In this document: positions 54,911-64,000 of the stretch, piece after piece
Position numbering within the stretch: position 1 is the first letter of the stretch
How the letters are laid out: every line of letters starts with the position of its first letter
Origin: Cavia porcellus
Lineage: Eukaryota > Chordata > Mammalia > Rodentia > Caviidae
Direction of reading: 5' to 3'
Length of the DNA: 64,000 nt
NCBI RefSeq assembly: GCF_034190915.1
Contig: NW_026947507.1
Coordinates: forward strand, 34,695,001-34,759,000
Program-made: the position numbers and the translations under genes
Notes under the pieces: generated by a model
Database searches by the model: none
Seen by the model: the letters and a program-made list of their open reading frames with translations, nothing else
What the model was told of the DNA's origin: nothing

Positions 54911-57900
54911 TGTAGAGAGCCAGTGTAGAGGCAACTCAAGCCCTCTCCATCTGGCCAAGTCACTTTTAGAAGCACACAATTAACACTGGAAGGATGGAGG
55001 TAAGCTCTCAAAAGGACTGACCACATCAAACACTCAGAAGGATGGATTATCATTAGCCAAATAACTTTCAGTCCAGAGTGAGGGGGACATCACACTCATC
55101 ATATTTTTCTCTATTTTGTGATATTTTACTGTCTCAAAAGTGTGCTGGATGGGATGGAGTCTGCCCCCTCCACAGGCCCAGCCAATTCTCAGTGACAGTC
55201 AAGGATTCAGTCCCCACAATCTGTCTCTTGCTCACAAACTGAACAGTCCCGAGTCTGAGTCCACCAATCTCCCTATTGAACTCAGACACCAGTTCCTGAA
55301 TTATCCCAGGGCCAGGTACCAGGCGACTAGGGACCACCCCTCTTCCCAAGCCCATTCTCTGTGGTTATACTTGACTGTCATGCTTTGCTCATGGAAACCC
55401 CAATAGAAGGTCTGGCTTAGTCTCCTGCCTACCCTCACCCCTGCCCCTGCCAGTGACTGGTGCTATCACTGTGCCCCTTCCTGAATACCGTGGCTGCCTT
55501 CTACGACTTGGCTGTATAATGAAGTTCCTTCCAACCCTGGTTCTCTTGCCCCACTGTGGCCACACCACATGTCACATCCAATATTCACCTTCTCAGAACA
55601 GCCACCCACTCTAACTTGTCAGTAAACGAGTGTCTGTGCCATCTCTCAAGATGTTTAGACTGGGTGACTAGAAACATGGTTCCTTTGGTAGAACCAGAAA
55701 ATGAGGAAGACTAAGTCTGATGGTGAGAGTCATGCATCTGATCTGGAGATGGTAAGTTTGGGTTGTTGACAGCTGGCAGGCAAGAAGGATGGTGGCCACT
55801 GTCTCTGGACTCAGTTCTCTAAGTGGGAGATCCTTTTCTCCTACTTTCAAGCTGCTGACCTTGGTGGCAAGAACACTTCTATAAGCCTAAGCTCTTTACA
55901 TGCAAAACTAGGCAAATGCTGGCACATACACAGAAGAGCTGGTCTGAGAATTCATTGCAACAATCTATGCAAACCACTGTGCGCCTAGTAAACACTAAGT
56001 GCCAGGCACCATGAGCAATGGTGCGAGTGCAGATGGAGACTGAGTTCTCTCCACACTTCAGGACTCAGAACACAGAAAGCAATCACTGATGCCCTGTGTG
56101 AGGACCAGAGAGAGGGAACAGCGCACCTTCTTTCAGGCTCAGCTCCAGGAATTCCCATGGTTGCCTTGACATTGAACATGGAAGTAGGCTTCCTACCTGG
56201 GAGGTTGGCCTCCTGTCTTCCAGACCAACCAAGTCTCTGCAGAATTTTGCTCTTCCCAAATAATGTAGCTGAGGCTAAAACTTCACTCTACATCCTCCAT
56301 ATCAGATTTGATTCCATAGATCGCTTGCTCTAAAAGGTTGAAATTATAGTGTTCATATTGCAATAAAAATCCTTGCCTTGGGGCTTCTGTTACTTGTTAA
56401 AATGTGTAATAGCCTCTCTAAGCACCTCGAATTGGGAGGCAGAAAGAAGGCACCTGGGCTTGGGCTGCCGGTAGTAATTGAAGCCTCTCTGAGCCAGGTG
56501 AGAGAGCTGAGGACAAATCCGCATCTGGGGGAAGGGGCTGGGGTCAAAGGAACACCCCTGCAGACTGTGTCCTAGAGCTCCCCAAGGTTCTAAGCAAGTG
56601 CAGGGTCTGGAAAATGGGATTGGAAAGTAGGGACAGGGAAGGGGAAAGAAATTGAGCACTGAAGTAACTTCCTATCAGAGGAGAAATGCAGAGAGCCCTC
56701 CGGGTCTTGGCACAATTGGGATGTTGGCCTGAGGTCATTTGCAGGAGTAGGGTCTTGCCCAGAACATGACCTAAGTTTATCTGCCCTTCAAGGCTCCAGA
56801 GTTTTCCATGGCCCAGCTCTTTCAGAATGCTGTGTCCTCTGCCTCTTTAGAAAGTGGTCTGATAAACTAAACTGCTTTAACAGCAAAAATTCTCAAAATG
56901 TCTTCTAAATGCAGATTCCTGAATTTAGTAACATCCCACTCAAAAGCACGGCTTTCTAGTGATGAAATTTCAACTATCCAGGAGAAATTTGGGATCAGAC
57001 AAGCCATTATGAAGGAAGCAAATCACATTAGAAGAGACTGATTGTCCCACTGTGTACCCACCCAACCCTGCTACCTACAACATTCAGGCATCAAGGGAGA
57101 GGAATATTACTGTGATTTAGGGGGAGGGAGCATGTTTATGTTTTTAGAGTTCCTTCCACTATTCCTTTTAACACTCTAACTACATCAGATTTGCAGAGCA
57201 CCAATGGGCTGAAGGTGATCAGCAAGTCTGTGACTTATCCAAGACCACAGTGGTCGCACGCTGTTCTCCTGAATCCCGTGACATACGGAAGACAGGTAAC
57301 TCACCCCACAGACTGCACCATGAGCCCCCAGTCATGTAAATATGCTCTGTGATGCTTTTTTCCACCAGCAGCTTCCTACAAATCATTTAGCAGAAAATCA
57401 AACAGCAAACATTTCCTCTGCCACGCTTGTCCTGCTAGCTGCCATGACTTAATCACTTAGTGCATGGGAAGCTAAAAGAGAAAATTCCAAAAGAGCTCTG
57501 GGCACTAAGACAGCTTTAAAACATGGCATTCACAGCTCGGCTTCTTTTTTAGTAACTAGGAGAGTCACCCTGACCCACATAAAGCAAAGAATCTGAGTGT
57601 TACAACCCTGCTTTGAAGAGGATCTGCCTCAGTTGAGTTCAAAGGGAATAAAAAACTAGGTCAGTTGCCCAGGGTTTTTTTTTTTTTTTTTTTTTTCAAA
57701 GCAAAAAAGGAAAGAGGAAGAAAAAAAGAAAACATATCCAGTGAAGTTGATATCTTCCAGCCTCCATTGTCTTGGTTTCTAACCAAATGAAATAAATAAA
57801 CTAGTAGGGTGTGAATTTATATCAAAGGCATAAGCCTGAATGCCCAAGGAGCCAGTTTATTTGAGCTACTTCTGTACAGGCCACCTGCTTTCCCTCTCCA

Positions 57901-59282
57901 GCAAAGGAGCCTCCTGGACCTAAGGGTACACCAGGGAGAAGCATCCCCACATGGTCTCTCAGAGCAGGTCCCCTGCAGCTCTACACACAGGACAACTGCT
58001 GTTCCCCCCTCCCCTAATCCCTCCCCTTCATTCATTCACGCATCAGGTTCACTGACTCCTTGGGTGCTGGGCTCCTGCATCTCACTTAATCTTACCAGGA
58101 GCCTGCAGGCAAGATATTATTTTCCCCAGTTCATCAACAAGGCTCAGAAGGTAATGAAAGACCCCTGGGTCTAAATTTGTTCAAAGTCATAGTTCTTTCT
58201 GCACCTGAGTCCATTCCTGGAGGCACATGCCTAGTGGCTTCAACATCCAGCTACATCAGACACTCACCTTGTTCTTTTTGACTATCCCCCTCCCAAAGGA
58301 TTCATTCATGTGTCTCTAAGCACCCTGTGTGCTCCGGATGAAGTGAAGGCATCTTACTCATTTTTTCAATGAATGTATCTTTCATAAAATAAAGGTTTAA
58401 AAAAAATAAAAATGATGCAGGAGACCTTCTCATAGGGCACGTAAAATGGGGAGGATAGGGGAGTTCTTTTCTGCCCATTCATGCTCCCTTGTCCACCTTC
58501 AAGTTCAATGACACTAGGTACATACAGCTGTTTCTAATCATTTCTCATGGCCTGGGTAATCTTCCTCCTCACTAGTTTGTTTCTGTGTTTCCACAGATCA
58601 GTGGATCAGTGCATCAGATCAGTGCCAGCAAAAAACAGCATACTTAAGGGACAATTTGGTAAGGACTTGTGACAGAGAAACCAACAAAGGACTGAAGGTA
58701 TTGAAACTGGCATTGATAGGAAGCCAGTGCTCCCAGGGAGAAGAGGGGAGCTTCGGGAAAAGACCTGTGTCACCTGAACCAGGTAAGAATCAGAGCCCTG
58801 GGAAGCAGGCATGTCACAGAAGCTATGTGCAGGAATGCAGCCGGGCTGGCGGGAAGGGATGGAGCTGACTGAGTCACCCAGAACCCAGCGGAACAGCAGA
58901 AGAATCCAGGTAGCATTATGCAAGTGAGGTTCATCTCCAAGACAGACAGACAGGCAGGGGAGATATTGAGGACTGGTATTTAATCAGCACAGCCCTTACC
59001 TGCCAGGGACCCTGAGGCACATCCAAAAGGCCTCCAGACCTCACTTCCTACAATCAGAAAGGTGCACCCTCAACAATCAGCTCCCACTCCAGCTCCATCC
59101 GGAGTGTCAAAATCAGCTGTCTTGTTCCCAAGTCACCAGTGCTCTAATGAATACAGCAAAGACTTAATTTTCATCTGAAATGTCTCAAATCAATGATTCT
59201 TTATTGAATAACTGCTATGTGACAGATACTTACACACAGACAGATGATGTGCTCTGTGGCCCAGGTCCTTCAGGAGCTCATG
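54911..59282. other. No gene; T run at 57675-57696
   Basis: Moderate-GC unique-looking sequence with many chance open frames up to about 105 codons on both strands. A possible MIR scrap lies near 55880-56000. The stretch at 57300-57530 has an octamer-like CATGTAAAT and looks like possible conserved non-coding DNA. Confidence 0.4.
57675..57696. repeat. Poly(T) run, 22 bp
   Basis: Uninterrupted T run. It could be the tail of an antisense retroelement, but no body is recognised to its right. Confidence 0.93.
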
Positions 59283-59345
59283 GTTGTTTTGTTTTGTTTT
59301 GTTTTGTTTTGTTTTGTTTTGTTTTGTTTTGCTTTGCTTTGCTTT
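59283..59345 (+). repeat. (GTTTT)n microsatellite with (GCTTT) end
   Basis: About nine GTTTT units followed by three GCTTT units. Confidence 0.97.
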
Positions 59346-59463
59346 AGAGAAATCAGTCCAGTGCTGAAAAGTTAAATAGTAATGCAAGAGCCCCTGTGCC
59401 CAGGGCCTGTTCAGGCAGTTTAGTGCAGTAGCTAAAGCGATGGGCTTGAGTCAAAACATCCAC

Positions 59464-59606
59464 TACAGTTTGGATAAGTGTCCACCATGGGCCCATGTGT
59501 TAAATGCTTTGTCCTCACTTGGTTCTACTGGAAGGTTAGAAACCCTTCAGAGGTGAGGCCTGTTGGGAGGTCTTTGTGTGCTTTTTAAGGGGATGGTGTG
59601 ACTCCA

Positions 59607-59665
<59 letters not shown>

Positions 59666-59877
59666 TCCCTCCTCCTTCCTGGTCAACAGGAGGTAAGCTG
59701 TTCCCTCTGCAGTGTGTCTCCGCCATGATGAGCTGCCTGACTTCGGCCTCAAAACCAATGGGCCAAACAAATCATAGATGGAAACTTCCAAAGCTATGAA
59801 CTAAAATAAACTTCTCCTCTTTGTAAACTGGTTATCTCAGGGATTTTTTTATAGTAATGAAAAGCAGACTGTCACAC
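59464..59877 (+). mobile_element. MaLR-type LTR with expanded (CT)n
   Basis: CAGTTTGGATAAGTGTCCAC, GGGCCCATGTGTTAAATGCT, TTCAGAGGTGAGGCCTGTTG, then CATGATGAGCTGCCTGACTT and AACTTCCAAAGCTATGAACT ending GCAGACTGTCACA. This is the MLT1A/MST-like LTR order. A (CT)n tract at about 59610-59661 sits where the LTR normally has a short CTCTCT. Confidence 0.9.
59610..59661 (+). repeat. (CT)n microsatellite inside the LTR
   Basis: About 25 TC units, nearly pure, expanded from the LTR's own CT-rich patch. Confidence 0.95.
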
Positions 59878-60804
59878 CTTCTGATGTCTAGTCTTAGTTT
59901 TGTGACTTTTCAGCTGCATAACCCTAACAATTCACTACTTCAAGTTGCCTCTCATATTAGAAAAGGTGGGTCCCAATGTCTTCCACAGCCTGGTCCTCTG
60001 TTTCTATGAGTCTTCAAAGGGTAGAGAACGTGAATAGGTTCTGAGTTTCATAGAACAAGGTAGCCTGCAGAGAGGTTTAACCAAGGTACACAGTACTGAT
60101 CTGGGCCCAGAAGGACAGGAAGTGTGGGGAATAGCAAAGGTGGTGAGGAGAAAGCTCTGAGCAGAACACTCAGTGCAAACTAAGTCGTAGAGGCCAGAGG
60201 GACATAGCCCATGAGGCTGGGCAGTAGGCCATGGCTCCAAGTGGATGGCAAAACAAAACTGTGGGTAACAGGAGCCCCTAGAGGGGCTAAGTTGCGCAGG
60301 GTGGGTGATGTATCTCCTATCAAGTTGTAAACATGCCTACCACTGAAACCCAAAACTTGTTTTCGTTTATTTAGCTGAACCAGGAAAGTGAGAACCTAGG
60401 AAATCAAATAAGAGCCAACTCCTGGTAGTTTACTCTGGAATAAAGAGCCCTCGAGTTGTATTTCTAAAACACAAATCAAGTTAAGCCGCTGTCTTGGTTA
60501 TAAGCCTGTCATGGTTCCTTCTTGCCTGCAGGATTGTGTCCAAAACATTTAGGGTGACAAACAGCCTCGTCCGATCCCATGAGGCAAGGCTGCTTATGGC
60601 TGCACTGAGCAAGCTGTAGTTTAGCTAGCTAGCTGCCCTCTCTGTCTCCCCAGACCAGCCCCTCTAAGCATCAACCCTCATTCATCCAGCCAGTGGATGC
60701 TGATGGAGGGTGTACTAAATATCACTGTATACCAGGCCCCAACACTTTCAAAGTGATAAAATCAGGTACAATTCCCCTTGTTAGTACTTTAAGTCTGGAG
60801 AAGG
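59878..60804. other. No gene recognised
   Basis: The stretch at 60480-60600 resembles an old LINE 3' region ('gactgtgtccaaaacatttagg'), uncertain. The remainder is unique-looking. Confidence 0.4.
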
Positions 60805-61162
60805 TGTGCTAGCCTGTTTTGTGTTGTTACAACAGAATACCTGAGACTGAATAATTTATAAATAAAAAACTTATTGATCACAATTCTGGAGATTGTGAGG
60901 ATCAAGAGTATTGCTTTGGTACCTGGCAAAAACCTTCTTGCTGCATCAGGACATGGTTAACGGCATCGCATGGCAAAAGAGCAGGCATGCTAAATCCAGC
61001 CTTTCTTCCTGCAAAGCTACCAATGCCTTCAAAGCACTCTCATGGCCTTATCTAACCCAAATTATTCCCCCAAAGTTCTACTCCCAATTACCTTCAACAC
61101 AAGAATTTGGAAATTATGTTTCCAACACATGAACTTTTGGGGGACACATTCAAACCACAGCA
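60805..61162 (-). mobile_element. MST-like MaLR LTR, minus strand
   Basis: TGTGCTAGCCTGTTTTGTGT, ACAACAGAATACCTGAGACT, GAATAATTTATAAATAAAAA and the end CTTTTGGGGGACACATTCAA with ACCACAGCA match the reverse complement of an MST/MaLR LTR closely. Confidence 0.92.
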
Positions 61163-61509
61163 GAGGAAGAACAATAGCAGGGCCAGATGCTAGGGGAGAG
61201 AGGGAGAGTATTCCAGGCACAGCTACAGCAAGTGTATTCCTTCTGAGACTTTAATGGGCTCCATTAGGCTACAACCCTCACCAGGGTTGACAGTCAGGAA
61301 AGATGTGGCTGAGAGCAGTCTCAGGTTAGAAAATGCTTCATGCTATTCTGAGGGCACTATAACACCACTGGCACTGTAAGCATACAGTGGCATGATTATA
61401 TTTTTATCTGGTGGTTGACTAGGGAGTGAAATGAAGGGGGAGGACAAAATTCTTTTTTCAGGGGTTGGAGGTATTTGCTTTCAATGCCACAGCCCTTTGA
61501 GCAAACAGT
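61163..61509. other. No gene recognised
   Basis: Short unique-looking spacer between two LTRs. Confidence 0.5.
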
Positions 61510-61945
61510 GTATGTCACAGTTTGGAGATAAACTGATAAACTGTTAACCAAAATCTCATGTATTCAGAGGTAGGACTTTTGGAAGGTGAGTAGATCACAG
61601 ATCATGGGTATGGTGCCATACTCCTCAGTGGATTAATTCATTGATGAACTGATAGCTGAATGTGCTATCTAAATGTGGGTCCTCAATGCAAGGGGTGGGT
61701 CACTGGGAGTGTCACCTATAAGGATCTATTCTTATCCCTGGCTCCACCCTTCTCTCTCTCCCTGCTTCCTGGGTGTCAGAGGTTGAACAACTTTCCTCCT
61801 CCAGGCCCTTCTGACTACTATTTCTGCCTTGGAATCAGCCAACCATGGTCTGAACCCCATGAAACCATGAGCCAAACAAGCCTCTTCTTTATACTTCATG
61901 TATCCAATATTTTGTCCAAGTGATGGGAAAGCTGACTATGACAGA
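61510..61945 (+). mobile_element. Rodent MaLR-type LTR
   Basis: CACAGTTTGGAGATAAACTG, GTGGATTAATTCATTGATGA, GGGTGGGTCACTGGGAGTGT, CCCCATGAAACCATGAGCCA and GAAAGCTGACTATGACA follow the order of a rodent MaLR LTR, including the conserved GATTAAT(C/T)CATTGATG block. Confidence 0.9.
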
Positions 61946-62892
61946 CTGTTTACTGTTCCAGAGTGCACTTCTTTTATGTGAGCAAATAACCATCTCTTTT
62001 TCTTTGCTCCCTCTGCCCACTCCATAGACATCAAACTTCTATTAACACATTCTAGTTAAACCTACTATGAGTTCCTGTTCTGCCAGTCTCCCCCACAGCA
62101 ACCACTGCATTGTCTCTTTTTCAATCTTTGTGACCTTGAGATGCAGTAAGGATCCTGCAATACCACAGATGGCCAATAGATATCTATTAGTTACTGATTA
62201 AATTCATAAAATACCAAAATTGCAGGACTTCTCTCCAGATGGCCACAGACCAATCTATTCTCTTGACAATGCTGTAAAATATATGTAGAATATTGTAGGC
62301 TGCAGCATCCTGAATTAAGGGAGAAATGATGAGACCCTGTTCCTTCAACAATTTAGCTCACCAATGTATGTTTTCCCAGGGCATAAAACCCAGGGTAGCC
62401 CACTTGTCAGGTCCCTTACTTGCAGTTTGAGTAGAACACAGAGATGAAACCCCAGCCTCTTCAGGCAGCTTTGCTGAGCCTGAGGAGATGAACTTGTGGT
62501 GTACTGCAGGCATCTGTTATCCTCTGCTCCCTAAACTTATGTAATAAACCCACTTTGTGTAGCTCATTGTATACATGGGGATGTATTCTGACTCACTGGG
62601 CTCAGAGAAGCTTGTAAGGGGTGCACAGTGACTCTGCTTCACCCAAATCTCTGGGGGACTCCTCCTGGAGTTGAACTCTCCCTTGGAAGTACATTTCCAT
62701 ACATATAGAGAAATGTCTATGAACTAAATCAGGGCACAGACAAACAAATACTACATGAATCTTAAAAAATGACAAACTCAGAGGCAAAGAGTAGAATGAT
62801 GGGGACCGGAGGGCTGGGAGTTTCAGATGTTGGTCACATTTTCATCTAGACAAAAAAATAAATTAAAGAAAGCCATTGTACACTATGGTGAG
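61946..62892. other. No gene recognised
   Basis: Unique-looking sequence with short open frames only. Confidence 0.5.
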
Positions 62893-63260
62893 TGTGTTAG
62901 CCACATTTCCATTGCAGTGACAAAATAGCTGAAAAAACAATTTAAAAGAAGGAAATAGGTATGCTGGCTCACAGTTCCACAAGTTGCAGAACGTGGTCAC
63001 TTGGGCCAGTCACTTTGGGCTTGTGATGAGGCGGAATATCACACAAAAGCATGTGGCAGAGCAGAGCTGCTCACATCACAGTAGCTGGGAAGGAAACAGA
63101 GAGGAAGGGGGAAGGGGAGTGCCTATACCTAATACGCCCACTTCCTCCAACTGGGCACCACTTCCTGAAGTTTCTACCTCCTCCGCATACCACAATCAGC
63201 TGAAGCCCAAGCCTTCAACACACAAGCCTTAGGGGGACATTTAAGGTCTGAACAATAACA
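62893..63260 (-). mobile_element. Rodent MaLR-type LTR, minus strand
   Basis: TGTGTTAGCCACATTTCCAT, GCAGTGACAAAATAGCTGAA, GGGCTTGTGATGAGGCGGAA and the end GGTCTGAACAATAACA. Flanked by GTGAG at 62888-62892 and GTGAC at 63261-63265, a decayed 5-bp duplication. Confidence 0.92.
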
Positions 63261-64000
63261 GTGACAATAGTTAATAATAATGGATCACATACTTGAAAAT
63301 TACCCAAGAGTGGGTTTTAAATGTTCTCGTCACACACACAAAAGTATTCATATATGAAAAAATGAAGGCATTAATTAGCTTGATTGAGACATTCACAATA
63401 TATGCATAAATATATTTTCCATAAATATACACAATTTTTATTTGTCAACTGAACAATTTAAAACAAAATGAAACACCCACATTTCTGTCTTTGAGACAGA
63501 GACATCCTTGATGTCCACATGGGTGGACTCCCCACATCAGCCAGACCTTGCTGATCCAATGAAAGAGTCCAGACTCAGCATGGATGAAGGACAAAACAGA
63601 GATGCAGCAGGACAGAGGCTGTTGTTTTGTGGTCAACTCAAGTCCAAGGAAAGCAGCTTTCAGGGAAATGGATATTCAATGGCCAGAGCGTTTGAATTAA
63701 AGGAGAGATGGAGCAGGAAGCTTTTGTAAATGGCAGGGAGCAAGAAAAAACAAAATGAGAGCTTTCTCTGGTATTTCCCCTGGAGCCCAAATTCAAGGCA
63801 AGATAAGGCTAAGACCAGCTCTTTTTGGTTCCTCTCCCTTCATGCACTGAACCAAAGGGACAGGAACAGAGCCCTTCACCTGCAAGCAAAGAATGCTCTT
63901 ACCCTCGGCATTTATATTCCTGGGTGCACATACTGTTTGCAAGTCCTAGGGTGTGATGTTGATGAAAGACAGTTAATTCAATTTCTACAAAGAAATTGAT
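63261..64000. other. No gene recognised at the right edge
   Basis: Plus-strand open frames at 63508-63729 and 63730-63999 (73 and 89+ codons, the second running off the window) carry no recognised domain. The sequence looks non-coding. Confidence 0.4.

Noticed and set aside
58600..58630. Repeated ATCAGTG units
   Set aside because: Only three or four imperfect copies; ordinary local repetition.

Overview
This window is nuclear DNA from a placental mammal, most likely a non-murid rodent. It has CpG-poor, AT-rich interspersed-repeat structure. Its tRNA-derived ID SINEs sit beside 7SL-derived B1 monomers and one B1-dID dimer. Old L1, HAL1, MIR, Tigger and MaLR repeats are present, and I saw no primate Alu or murid B2/B4. 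The exact family (squirrel-related, castorid, hystricognath or other) cannot be fixed from memory. I find no intact protein-coding gene, no convincing exon chain, no CpG island and no tRNA or rRNA gene. The window reads as an intergenic region or a large intron. Nearly all long open frames are chance frames or decayed transposon coding sequence.

Layout. 1-3045 is a HAL1 (half-L1) element with a broken ORF1. About 5120-6540 is the decayed pol region of an endogenous retrovirus. 8-14 kb holds MIR, Tigger and MaLR LTR fragments. 14.3-24.4 kb is a dense nested block. It contains an old L1 ORF1 fragment split by a Tigger, itself carrying an ID SINE; an antisense L1MA-like element split by two LTR insertions; a sense L1 with a polypurine 3'UTR; another old L1; an ID insertion with antisense 5S rRNA sequence at its 5' side; and a B1 SINE. 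25-48 kb is sparser: solo LTRs, MIRs, a DNA transposon carrying a B1, an L1M 3' end and several microsatellites. 48.6-54.9 kb has an L1M-type 3'UTR, Tigger-like elements, an L1 3' end and a B1-dID. 59-63.3 kb has four MaLR-type LTRs in both orientations.

The most unusual object is at 24017-24164. A 16-bp target-site duplication encloses an ID SINE whose 5' end is joined to about 35-39 bp of antisense 5S rRNA. Short microhomologies sit at both joints, which suggests a two-template (twin-priming-like) retrotransposition. Repeat family names rest on remembered consensus features, not on a database search, so subfamily names are provisional.
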